Of a stretch of 64,000 nucleotides of DNA, positions 24,501 through 36,404 are shown one piece after another. Positions within the stretch are counted from its first letter, which is position 1, and the number at the start of each line of letters is the position of its first letter. The DNA is from Sipunculus nudus (lineage: Eukaryota > Annelida > Sipuncula > Golfingiida > Sipunculidae), in assembly GCA_026874595.1 (NCBI GenBank), contig CM049306.1, positions 79,572,142 through 79,636,141 on the forward strand, in the 5' to 3' direction. Both the position numbers and the translations under genes were made by a program. The notes under the pieces were generated by a model. That model saw nothing but the letters and a program-made list of their open reading frames with translations, made no database searches and was not told where the DNA came from.

Positions 24501-25838
24501 CTCATACATAGGTGGCTACATGCTTCCTTACATGAGTGGTTAAGGCTCTCTTACATGTGTGGCTACATGCTCCTATACATGAGTGGCTAAGGCTCTCTTA
24601 CATGTGTGGCTACATGCTTCCTAACATGAGTGGTTAAGGCTCTCATACATAGGTGGCTACATGCTTCCTTACATGAGTGGTTAAGGCTCTCTTACATGTG
24701 TTGCTCAGGCTCTATGTGTGGCTAAGGCTCTCTTACATGTGGGGCTTCCTGCTCCCTTACATGAGTGGGTAAGGCTCTCTTACATGTGTGGCTCAGGCTC
24801 TATGTGTGGCTAAGGCTCTCTTACATGAGGGGCTTCATGCTCCCTTACATGAGTGGTTAAGGCTCTCTTACATGTGTGGCTACATGCTCCTATATATGAG
24901 TGGCTAAGGCTCTCTTACATGTGTGGCTACATGCTTCCTTACATGAGTGGTTAAGGCTCTCATACATAGGTGGCTACATGCTTCCTTACATGAGTGGTTA
25001 AGGCTCCCTTACATGTGTGGCTCAGGCTCTATGTGTGGCTAAGGCTCTCTTACATGTGGAGCTTCATGCTCCCTTACATGAGTGGTTAAGGCTCTCTTAC
25101 ATGTGTGGCTCAGGCTCTATGTGTGGCTAAGGCTCTCTTACATGTGGTGCTTCATGTTCGTTACATCAGTGGTTAAGGCTCTCTTACATGTGTGGCTACA
25201 TGCTCCTATACATGAGTGGCTAAGGCTCTCTTACATGTGTGGCTACATGCTCCCTTGCATGAGTGGTTAAGGCTCTCATACATAGGTGGCTACATGCTTC
25301 CTTACATGAGCGGTTAAGGCTCTCTTACATGTGTGGCTAAGGCTTTATGTGTGGCTAAGGCTCTCTTACATGTGTGGCTACATGCTCCTATACATGAGTG
25401 GCTAAGGCTCTCTTACATGTGTGGCTAAGGCTCTATGTGTGGCTTAGGCTCTCTTACATGTGTGGCTACATGCCCCTTTACATGAGTGGCTAAGGCTCTC
25501 TTACATGTGTGGCTACATGCTCCCTTACTAGGTGGTTAAGGCTCTCTTACATGTGTGGCTACACGCTCCTATACATGAGTGGCTAAGGCTCTCTTACATG
25601 TGTGGCTACATGCTCCCGTACATGAGTGGTTAAGGCTCTCTTACATGTGTGGCTACATGCTTCCTTACATAAGTGGTTAAGGCTCTCTTACATGTGTGGC
25701 TAAGGCTCTATGTGTGGCGAAGGGTCTCTTACATGTGTTGCTACATTCTCCCTTACATGAGTGGCTAAGGCTCTCTTATATGTGTGACTAAGGCTCTCTT
25801 ATATGTGTGGCTAAGGTTCCCTTTCATGTGTCTATGGC
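21558..25838. repeat. 4.3-kb satellite with higher-order structure
   Basis: The basic monomers are 23-24 bp: AAGGCTCTCTTACATGTGTGGCT (23) alternating with a 24-bp relative beginning ACATGCTTCCTTACATGAG, plus an 18-bp shortened form CAGGCTCTATGTGTGGCT. Rare variants recur at long distance: TTTACACAAGGTGCTAAG at about 23027 and 24205, and GGGGCATCATACTCCC likewise, giving a higher-order period of about 1,178 bp. The left edge (21558-22350) has divergent monomers (GTCTGGGGC) and the middle is homogenised. Open frames inside are by-products. Confidence 0.95.
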
Positions 25839-26030
25839 TCTGTTGTGAAAGGGAGAAGACTCTTTCTTTGGCCTCCATATCCAGTTCAATCACATGCCCT
25901 ATCCATCATCAGTCCGACATTCTTTGACCAACTGATTATAAACAAACAAATTAATGTTTAAGAAATATAAATTAATATTACTGCCACACTGCATTTTTAT
26001 TTTTTTTCTACCGGCCATGCTCTTTATTGC

Positions 26031-26059
26031 ATGCCATTTGACTTCATCAGATGGCATGT
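26031..26059. repeat. Short hairpin
   Basis: Arms CATGCCAT and ATGGCATG enclose a 13-base loop, just right of the satellite. Function unknown. Confidence 0.4.
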
Positions 26060-26653
26060 TTTAGCATATGTATATCATATACGTCAATTGTGTTTTATAT
26101 GCATCCTGTACCATAGCTTCAATACATTATCAGCAGTCTCTTAATATTGCCTTAGGGAACACTGACACAATATTACCTATAAGGACCCCTACTTCTGTCA
26201 TGAAAACAGGCCTTCATAAGAAACTGGCATTTCCTCCCTACATTAGACAGCCAGAGGTGTAAAACAAGTTTGAACCAATACACTTAAATGAATACCATAA
26301 ATGTGAGTTTACAGGTGTTATTAAGGACAGCATAAGCACATCATGAACCACCATTATAAGTAAATTATAATTTAAAATAGAACAAATTCTTATCTTAACA
26401 GTGAAAGTTTTGCCTTTTGCTCTCCAAAGTGACACGGTCCTTCCCCCAAAATCAATATATACCCATTACTCACCCACCTCTAATTTCAGGGCTACAGACA
26501 AATAAAGACTAAATTACAGGTTTGCATCCTGAATTGTTACAAAAGATAAGTTGGCTTGATATTTTTATGCTTCTGGTTGAGGTAATATAATGTTAAAACC
26601 CACCACCTGGACTTGCTCGACAGATAATACTGCAAATGGATTAATTATGATGA

Positions 26654-29600
26654 TAACAAGTGACCCATGGGTCATGACACTCAGCAGACTGACATGTGAC
26701 AATATGTCCTTGCACAGGCAACTAATTACGATAATGTAGGTGGCATCATTGTTCATGTATATTAGCTTAAGTTCATCAAGACCCATAAGCACAACAAATT
26801 TGATGACAATCCAACCAGCCTTTCCTGAGGAATCTGGCAGTTCGTGTGTATTTTGCATTATTTCTGGGGTGCTCAAACATACCCAAAAACCCTGAGAACT
26901 AGGTCACAATGACCAAATTTCAGGTTTCTGGGGAGAACTTTTGAGGAACTCTCAGGATATCAAGTTAGAAGATTCTGGGCCCAATGGTTATGATTTGTGC
27001 CCTACTTTGGTTTCAAATTTTCAGTTATTCTGAGGGGTGCTTATAAGCCCCATAGCTCAGAAAATATGGGTAACAGAGACCTAATTTCACGTTTCCTAGG
27101 ATACTTTTCATGGACCTCCCTTTATTTTAAGTTAGGAGATTTCAGATCCAATGGTTATGATTTTGGTTATGAAAGGAGACTTTTCATGGGCCTCTTTGCA
27201 TGTCAAGAGAGAAGATTCTAGGTCCAGTCGTTACAATTTGTGCCCTGTTAACTCTTGACCTCATCTTTTAATGTCTAAAATATAGAGAAAAAAAATCGAA
27301 AAAAAAAATGGAAAAAATATAGATAGCCCCACCAGTCTGCAGAAACTAATGAAACACTCCATGATCAATATCTATGCAAAGAATAATGGTGATCAATGCA
27401 TAAGTTGTTCAGATACTTCAGCTTTTGTATCAAATTTTCCATTAATCTGCGGGGGGGGGGGGGTATTTCGGAGAGTTTATGGGTAACAGAGACCTAATTT
27501 CAGGTTTCCACCGAGACTTTTCATGGGCCTTCCTGCATGTCAAAAGAGAAGATTCTAGGTCCAGTTGTTACGATTTGTGCCATATTAACAGATGACCACA
27601 TCTTAAGATGTCTCAAAAATGAAGAAAAAAATTTGTAAAAATTGAAAAAATACAGGTGGCACCAATAGACTGCAGAAACTGATGAAACATTCCATGACCA
27701 ATATCAATGCAAAGAATAATGGTTATCAACGCATTATTTGTTCAGATACTGGAGCTTTGTATCAAATTATATATTATTCTGGGGGGGGGGGTACTTCAGA
27801 GCCCAATAGCCCAAAGAATATGGGTAACAGGGACCAAATTTTAAGTTCCCAAGGAGACTTTTCATGGACCTCCCTGCATATAAAGAAAGAAGATTCTAGG
27901 TTCAGTCCTTACAATTTGTACCCTGTTTACAGATGACCACATCTTTTAAGGTCTCAAAAATTGAGAAAAAAAATCGTAAAAAATAATACATCAAATCATA
28001 ATAAGCACATCAAATTTGATGACAATCCATCCAGCTGTTCCTGAGGAATCTGGCAATTTGTATGTATTTTGTATTATTTCTGGGGTACTCAAACATGGCC
28101 TCTAACTCAGATAATATAGGTCACAGTGACCTCAATTCAAGTTCCTGAGGAGAACTTTTGAGGAATTCTCAGGATGTGAAGTAAGAAGATTAAGGTCAAA
28201 TTGTTATGATTTGCACCCTGCTTTGGTATCAAATTTTCAATTATTCTGGGGGTGCTTATAAGCCCCATAGCTTGGAGAATATGGGTTACAGAGACCTAAT
28301 TTCAGGTTTCCAAGAAGACTTTTTCATGGACCTCCCTGGTTGTCAAAATAGAAGATTCTTGTTCCAATGGTTATGATTTGTGCCCTGCTTTGGTATCAAA
28401 TTTTCAATTATTCTGGGGGTAGTTATAAGCCCAATTGCTTGGAAATTTGGGTAACAGAGACCTAATTTCACATTTCCAAAAAGACTTTTCATGGACCTCC
28501 CTGGATGTCAAGTAAGAAGAATCTAGGACCAATGGTTACGATTTTTGCACTACTAAAGGATAACCACATCTTTAAAGGTCTCAAAAACAGAGAAAAAAAT
28601 CACAAAAAATAAAAAAAAAAAACAGGTGGGGCCACCAGTCTACAGAAACTGATGGAACACTTCATGATCAATATCCATGCAAAGAAACATGATGACCAAT
28701 CCATTAGTTGTTGAGATACTTGAGCTTTTGTATCAAATTTTCCATTATTCTGGTGGATACTTCAGAGCCCCATAGCTCTGAGGTTTTTGGTAATAGAGAC
28801 CTAATTTTAGGTCTCCAAAGAGACTTTTCATGGGCCTCCCTTCATATAAAGATAGAAGATTCTAGGTCCAGTCGTTATGATTTGTGCCTTGTTATCAGAT
28901 GACCACATCTTTTAAGGTATCAAAAATTGAGAAAAAAAATCGTAAAAAATTAGAAAAAATACAGGTGGCGCCACAAGTCTGCAGAAAATGATGAAACACT
29001 CCATGATCAAAATCAATGCAAAGAATCATGATGACCTATCCATTAGTTCTTCAGATCCTTGAGCTTTTGTATCAAATTTTCCATTATTCTGGGGGATACT
29101 TCAGAGCAAAATAGCTCTGAGGTTTTGGGTAACAGAGAAATAATTTTAGGTTTCCAAGGAGAATTTCCATGGGCCTCCCTGCATGTTAAGATAGAAGATT
29201 CTAGGTCCAGTTGTTACGATTTGTGCCCTGTTATCAGATGACAGCAACTTTTAAGGTATCAAAAACACAGAAAATAAATTGTAAAAAAATAAAAAAAAGG
29301 TGGCACCACCAGTCTGCAGAAACTGATGAAACACTCCATGATCAATATCCATGCAAAGAATCATGGTGATCAATGCATTAGTTGTTCAGATAATTGAGCT
29401 TTTGTATGGATTTATTTTTCATGGACCTCTCTGGATGTAAAGTTAGAAGATTCTAGGTCCAGCGGTTACGATTTGTGCCCTGTTAATGGACAGACAACAG
29501 GACGGCTGGACAGACGACAGCCATAGAGTGATTGCTAAAGCTCAGATGACTTACAGTCAGCTGAGCTATAAAACAGGTAGGGCCACTAGTCTGCAGAAAC

Positions 29601-29885
29601 TGATGAAACACTTCATGATCAATATCTATGCAAAGAATCATGGTGATCAATGCATTAATTGTTCAGATACTTGAGCTTTTGTATCAAATTTTCCATTATT
29701 CTGGGGGGTACTTCCTAATTCCAGGTTTTATAGGAGATTTTTCATGGACCTCCCTGGATGTACAGTTAGAAGATTCCAGGTCCAGCGGTTATGATTTGTG
29801 CCCTGTAAACGGACAGATGGCCGGACATGACGGACAAAGGGTGATCGTTATAGCACAGATGACTTACAGTCAGCTGAGCTAAAAA
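26654..29885 (-). repeat. Family A element, copy A3 (multi-module, reverse)
   Basis: It opens with the perfect 14-bp palindrome TGACCCATGGGTCA (26661-26674). About eight modules of 150-350 bp follow, repeating AGAGACCTAATTTCAGG, GACTTTTCATGGACCTCCC, AGAAGATTCTAGGTCCAG, GTGGCGCCAC and CAAAGAATCATGGTGATCAA. It ends with GGACAGACGACAG and the hairpin AGCTCAG (29539-29545) / CTGAGCT (29561-29567). One further module and a second, near-identical terminus follow (CTGAGCT at 29874-29880). The lead segment of A3 (to about 27020) nearly matches that of A4. A second lead segment without the palindrome starts near 28003. Confidence 0.85.
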
Positions 29886-32800
29886 TAAAATCTCCAGTAC
29901 TTATTTTCTAGATATCAAAGCATAATGATCTGCTTCTATACTCCCTGTCAATTTACCAAATTAAAAGTTTTTATTCCTAGATGTGCTCATCAAATGGACA
30001 ATGAGCTGGGGGAAGCAATGAAAAACTTTGGTTTCAGGAAAAGAGCATATAATTACAGCATAAGTATTAGTGATTCTGTCAAAAATTCCCCAGGGGATAT
30101 GGATCATATTAAATGTTTACCATATATCAGCCTCGAAGTACCCCAGCCTTGCAGTTTGATATTGCACATGTTTGAAGAGAAACTTGCTTTTCTCTCTGTT
30201 GCTATGAGAAATGAGGTCACTGTGATATAGTTTCAGGTATGTAAACAGGTTTCCAGTGACCTGTTCTGGAGCTGTTGCTATAACAGTTTAGATCTGAGCC
30301 CAATCAACAGACATCTGGTCACCAAGTTAACTGATGAAGGATCATCACTTTATACTTGACTTAAATGTACTTGCAGGTGCACTTTATACTTGACTTAAAT
30401 GTACTTGCAGGTGCACTTCCCAACCACAGTTAGGGTTTAATACCACAAACCAACTGGTAATGTGTTTTTCACACATTTCCAAATAGGGGCCATATGTGGG
30501 TCTCCAGGAAGTAGTGGTGTGGTTAAACTGAGTTCACCGATTTGACCACCATGGGGGTACTATCTTCTGTAGAACTAACTTTTATATAGTGGGGGTGAAT
30601 GTTAGGGTGCACATAAAAATATTGGTTGGAAAAGTTGAAAACTGTGTGGCTTAATTGTGTATGACATGACTGTTTGATCCATCAGACTGAAAGGTGAAAT
30701 GAGCATTTCACCCTGACACACTCACAGATACACACACTGGGCTTTGCAAGTGACACTTGCGTTATTCTCAAAGTGGAAGACCATGTGGCTTGTGTATGAC
30801 CGGACTGTTCTGTCCCACAGATTGGAAAGTGAAATGTGCATTTCACCTTGATACACACTAACACACACATACACACACAAGGCCTGTTTTACCCAATCTA
30901 ACAATGGTGAATAAGTATCAATCCTTCCAACTGTTGCACTAAGTAATGTAAAGCTTTACTGGTTGAACTTTCATGACCATGCAATATGTCAATTTTTGGG
31001 GTTTGAGGGTAACCATCATTGGCATCAGTGACCTGACCGTGACATTAGCTGCTTGGGGTACCTATCTGAGTGTTCAGAATACCCTACACCTCATTCATGT
31101 CACAACGTTTTGGATGCCCCGAGGCAATGATGTTTATAAGTCAAGCTATGTTGTTGTTGAGGAAACATGGATGGTTGGTTGTCCCCTTTACAAATTTATC
31201 ATCACAGTCAGGTGCGTGTTATATACAGGACATGCAAGAATAAAACTCTATTAATGAAACTGCCATATGGTAATAATATTTCAATCAAAATCATTAAGTG
31301 ACCAAATGGTCATGATGCTCAGCTGAGCTTGAGCTAACATATGTTGTTTGCGGTCATGGGGATTCATGGCTTGAACAGTAAATATAACTGAGGAGGGCAA
31401 ATGCACTTTGTCCTGTAGATGTCATGTTTTAATTAAATGACAATGACCAAATTGCAGGTTTTATTTTTTAACATAAATTCTGCAGGCATTGCCATTCCTT
31501 GAAATAAGGGAAACAAGACAAGGTGATGTTTACGAGATTTCTGAGTAGTACAGGTAGCAGTTGGTAAATGTTGGTTCTGCCTGCATGTTTTGCCTGTATG
31601 TTCCTTCAAACCTACTCCAACCTTTACCAAATCATCTCATGAGTCAACAGTTGTCACAAAATATAACCCACTATACAAGTCACAGGCCAATTATTTTTAT
31701 TTCAAGGATTAGACATGAATAAACCTTTTTAAGATTAAACCATACAAGAAAAGTAAAACCACATATAGATTATTTGAATGTATCTAACTAGCCACTGTGG
31801 ACATGTGAAAATATAAAGGGTCCTTGCATTTTAGGGACTCCCTGGGTAGGGGTGCAAATTACATTTAAAATACACACACCTCAACTTAAGAAAACAGATT
31901 TAATCACAGGAGAATCTGAATTTACAACTTATTTGATACACAGAAAAAAAAACAGAGAAGGAACAGAAATGCTTCAGAAATGATGACAGAGTAATACTTG
32001 TGGTCTTAGATTGACACCCTGCTCAAAATTTAACCATCTTATAAAACTTCTTCTTTTTTTTTGCTTTGTTGTATCTTTAAAATGGGCAGGCTGTATTGTT
32101 CAGGCCGGAGAAGAACTGTCATATGGACCAGGAGTAACTGAGGAAAATTCAGCAGGTCCAACCCATTTACAATAGTCTGTTTGGAAATGGGCTGTGCTTG
32201 CTTCTCTCTTAGATGGACTGAAGAATTTACAGAGCAGGGTACCAACCTAGCTAGTTATTATCCAAGTCTGGTGGTGGATATATAGCATCAGTCACTTCTG
32301 TAAATTACACATAGCCATTAAAATGAGCTACATTTGAGCAGTTAACCATGTTAACAAGTGGCTCTGAAGAGGCACATCCCTCCTGTGGATCAAACTATAA
32401 TGACTAGATTTCAAAAGAGAATATACTGTGTATAATGTGATTTAAGGATCAACATCATATTGTGTTTATAACTTTTGTGATTTAAATAGAGAAAACGGTG
32501 CACACCTTGCATTTCATGATATTTCATAATATGTATACAGAAAATCATCATAACAATTTGAATGAATTATCATTGTGACACAGTGCACATGTATAACACT
32601 GAACTGTTATTTGTCAAGAAGACAGGTCAGTGATTGTTTAAATAAGGACTGTAACAATTCATCAGTGCACAGAGCCCAAGGAATAACTGCTATATGATTT
32701 GGGATGAACTGCTGAAATCTGAAGTGTATTGAGATCAAGATGCAAGTGCTGGTGGAGGTATGTGCTCTCCGAGTGCTTTCTAATTTAGTTATGTACAGAC

Positions 32801-33059
32801 AATTTTTTTTCCCTTCATTTGGAGCTTTGCAGTGTGACTGCTTCAAGTATTCTAATAAAATTAAGAAATATGTGACCTCAGAATTTTTTTAAACAAGGGG
32901 GGTAAACCTTGATACAAAGATATGCACATATCACAAATATTACCTTGATTTAAATAGTTGCTTGATGAGGTATATCAGTAGCACTGGTTAAATATAATAT
33001 TGCAGGTGATCCCTCTATATTTTCATATTATATTTTACTTATCTGATATCTATTATACA
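29886..33059. other. Intergenic with small duplications
   Basis: A perfect 34-bp tandem duplication lies at 30347-30414 (ACTTTATACTTGACTTAAAT...). An imperfect duplication of about 137 bp (30647-30875) has both copies carrying the hairpin GTGAAATGnGCATTTCAC beside CA-rich tails. The rest shows no gene. The last few hundred bases may be 3' UTR of the - strand exon at 33060. Confidence 0.5.
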
Positions 33060-33222
33060 CTATGATACAGCATCGTCCAGAAGTTTTTGTAATGTCCTCA
33101 ATAAATTAACTTGCACATCACATATGTTTTCCAGCACTTCTTCATCTGGGAGGCTTGATTTCAGCACTGTACCATACATATCCTTGTAAAGTGAGCCCTG
33201 CTTTCTATCAGGTGTTCCTCGT
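33060..33222 (-). CDS. Terminal coding exon of an unidentified gene
   Basis: On the - strand a strong acceptor (GATTTTTATTTCAG, AG at 33224-33223) is followed by one base and 53 codons: RGTPDRKQGSLYKDMYGTVL, then KSSLPDEEVLENICDVQ, then VNLLRTLQKLLDDAVS, and TAG at 33062-33060. The composition is strongly protein-like, and the C-terminal half would form an amphipathic leucine-rich helix. The leading base completes a codon begun in an upstream exon (to the right on this strand). I could not find that exon in the window, so the intron is long or interrupted by repeats B1/C1. I do not recognise the protein. It has no methionine start of its own and was identified only by its acceptor and frame. 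Confidence 0.65.
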
Positions 33223-33585
33223 CTGAAATAAAAATCAAATTGTAAATCACTGTGAAAGTAAACAGCAAAGATATAGTGACAAATTTACAGTATTCAATGA
33301 CTGATGTTTTATTAAGTTACACTCTGATGCTAATATTATTCCACTAAAAGTGATCATTTATTTTACTGAGCCACACTTTGGGATGGATAACAAAACACAT
33401 ATTGTAAAATAACAAGGCCTAATGCAAACCTGTGCAATGGGATACACATCAGGTACAATGCTTCCCTGATAAAATGCTTGAACATTATTGCAAAAGTACT
33501 TGATTACTTTTCCAGTATATGTGTGACAAGTACATATTTTACAAAGTAAGTACTAAACATTTTGAACCAAAGTACAAACACCAAC

Positions 33586-35042
33586 TAGAATACGGGTAGT
33601 CGACAAGCGACTACGTGTATCCGCCTAAATCAGAGTGGAACGGGTGAAGTGAGGCATGGATTGAGTGGCAAGGGGAAATAGAGTGAAGTGTTGCATATTA
33701 GCATGGATGTCTGCAGCCAAATGGTGTATGTCAGTTGCGCCACCTACCACAAAATCCAGAAAGCCATCCAAGTTGTATACATATGCAAAATTTGAGGCAG
33801 ATAAGTCAAACCACTATATGTTTATGAGTGATTTGAGCCCGTGGCAGACAAACAGATGGACACTGTGCAAAAATGGTTGAAGGTGGCGCCACCAGTTTTG
33901 TGTATGATAAAGAGCTATGTGAGAACTATACACATGCAAAACTTTGGCCCAATTGGTCAAACGGTTCCCAAGATATGAGCTTGGATGTCTGCTGCATAAA
34001 CTAGAAACAGGTGGCGCCACCTGTCATAAAATCAAGAGAGCTGTCGGGGATGTATTAACCTGCAAAATTTTAGGCAGATATGTCAAACCACTGCCGAGAT
34101 ATGAGTGATTTTATCCCATGGCAGACAAACAGACGGGAACTGTGCAAAAATGGCTGCAGGTGGCGCCACCAGTTTTGCGTATGATAAAGAGCTATGTGAG
34201 ATCTATACACATGCAAAATTTTGGCCCAATCGGTCAAACATATCCCGAGATATGAGCTTGGATGTCTGCAGCATAAACGTGAATGTAGGTGGCGCCACCT
34301 GTCATAAAATCAGAAAAGCTATCCAGGATGTATACGCATGCCGAATTTCAGGTGAATTAGTCAAATCACTGCAGAGATATGAGTGATTTTATCCCATGGC
34401 AGACAAACAGATGGGAGCTGTGCATAAATGGCTGCAGGTGGCGCCACCAGTTTTGCGTATGATAAAGAGCTATGTGAAATCTATACACATGCAAAATTTT
34501 GGCCCAATCGGTCAAACAGTTCCCGAGATATGAGCTTGGATGTCTGCAGCGTAAACGTGAATGTAGGTGGCGCCACCTGTCATAAAATCAGAGAAGCTAT
34601 CCAGGATGTATACGCATGCCGAATTTCAGGTGAATTGGTCAAATCACTGCAGAGATACGAGTGATTTTAACCCAAGGCATACGAACAGATGGACACTGTG
34701 CAAACATGGTTGCAGGTGGCGCCACCATTTTTTGTGTATGTTATAAAGCTCTCCAAGGGTTACATTTGTGCAAAAAAATTTTCCTGATCCATCAAACGGT
34801 TCCTGAGATATGTGGGTTTATGTGTGGAAACAGACACACAAACGGACGCAGAGCGCAGAGGAAAGGTCAGAGGTCAAAACAAAATCAGGGTGCAGCAGTT
34901 CACGTGACCCGAACAAAATCCCGGGTTTCGTAAAATTCCGCCCGGCGGTTATGGAGGAGTTCTCCGGACACCTACGCGGCGGCGGCGGCAGCGGCGTGCA
35001 GCTGAAAACATAGTATCCACAATTTGGAGGATACAATTACAC
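33586..35042 (+). repeat. Family B element, copy B1 (complete)
   Basis: The left end has hairpin GTAGTCGACAAGCGACTAC (33596-33614, 7-bp stem). Tandem modules of 278 bp follow (GAGATATGAGCTTGG at 34247 and 34525). Each has two half-modules carrying GGTGGCGCCACC, CATAAAATCAGAAAAGC or GATAAAGAGCTATGTGA, and ATGCAAAATTT. The right end runs AAACGGACGCAGAGCGCAGAGG, a (GGC)n segment, TGAAAACATAG and a hairpin GTATCC/GGATAC (35013-35018 / 35029-35034). No transposase is present. Confidence 0.85.
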
Positions 35043-35480
35043 AAACATCACTTCTGAAATACTGGCATGGATGTACACAACTCAATAAATGATTGTAGGT
35101 AGCATCCTAAATTTGGTGCATGAGAAAGCCATAGAAGATGTATGGATATGCAAAATTTCAGGCACCTACTTTAAACCACTCTTGAGCTATGTCCCCAGAT
35201 GCATGAAACCCCAAAACAATTAATGGTAGGTGGCACCACAATGAAGCTTTCAGAGATGTAAAGATATGCACAATTTCAGGCTGTATATCAATTCCCTCCT
35301 GTGAAATAAACAGGGACGTGCATTGTGCAAAAATCATTGTAGGTGACAACACCAGTCTTGTGTATGAGAAAGCCATCAAAGATGCATAGACATACCAAAA
35401 TTTCAGGCTGACACAACAAACCTATCTTGAGTTGGGTCCATTCAGCCAACCAAGCTCAGCTGAGGAAGGCAGGTCCCCTT
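35043..35480 (+). repeat. Degenerate family B modules
   Basis: Weaker copies of the B module (GTAGGTGGCACCACAA, GATATGCAcAATTTCAGGC, GTGCAAAAATCATTGTAGGTG) continue beyond the hairpin end of B1. They are an older insertion next to which B1 landed or expanded. A similar lone module is at about 44285-44430. Confidence 0.6.
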
Positions 35481-36404
35481 TAAGTCAATGATGTCTAAGT
35501 GCTATGTGTAACTACTGCACTGAGTGAACTCTTGACCTGTACCTGGCTGTATGGTGATGGATGATGTCACACCATTGCATAGGTTCACAGGTTCACTCAA
35601 AAGCAAACTTAAAACACCTGTTCATGCCCTTGTATTTTTTTTACCATGCCCCTGTCTTTTTTAATGAATGTGTGGCATTTAGCAAACAAAGCGCAAATGA
35701 AGAAATGTAATGACATTTATATACCCTACTTATGCAAATTAGAAGTTAAGTGATATAGACACTCATGCCCATATTTAGTATGTTTAGTCAAATGTAGGAA
35801 TTTTTAAAAAAATCTTTGACTTATCTATGTGACATCAAAAGTAAGACTTCCAAACTGACATGACTGAAGTAAGGACAAGCAATGATTTGAGAATAACTAC
35901 AATTTTTTAATAAGTTTTTCATAAAATTTGATCAAAATATTCACACAATATACACATTATACACACCCCTATCATTAAATATTTGCTACCCACTAAAAAA
36001 TATGTTTTAAATAAGCTTTAACTTTCCACTACTATAAATAAAACCTTTAACAGTTTTCCATACTGCAGAAATGTCTACAACATTATAGAAACATTGCACA
36101 CACAGTACTAGTGTATTAACTATGAATGGTACAGATTTTGCCATTTTCTAAAAACTTAGTAAGCCATACAGCACCTGTTCTTACTTGTGCTGACTAAAAA
36201 CCAGTTGAAACAGTACATTGTAAGATGAAACGCTGCACGAATTGGCTTTGACCCACTAAATATACAAGGGTTCAACACTCAAAAACTAAAACAATTTAAT
36301 AACTTTTTAAGGACCCTAGCTTTCAACAGATTAAGAACTTCATTCAGATCTTAGAAGTCTCATGATTTTGTAACAGCATTGCTCAAGTTTTTCCTTAATA
36401 TTTT

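Noticed and set aside
23499-25270. Open frames (HVWLRLSYMCGYMLP-type) in the satellite
   Set aside because: Produced by monomer periodicity and shared by neighbouring units; no start context or independent coding evidence.
21558-25838. CRISPR-like periodic repeat
   Set aside because: Monomers abut with no unique spacers, units vary, and the host is eukaryotic; a satellite.
30973-31254. 93-codon + strand frame
   Set aside because: No recognisable domain or splice signals; typical of chance frames in this DNA.
34105-34664. 93- and 78-codon near-identical frames in repeat B1 (also at 63377)
   Set aside because: The module period is 278-279 bp, not a multiple of three, so no frame persists across modules; the similarity is that of the DNA repeat.
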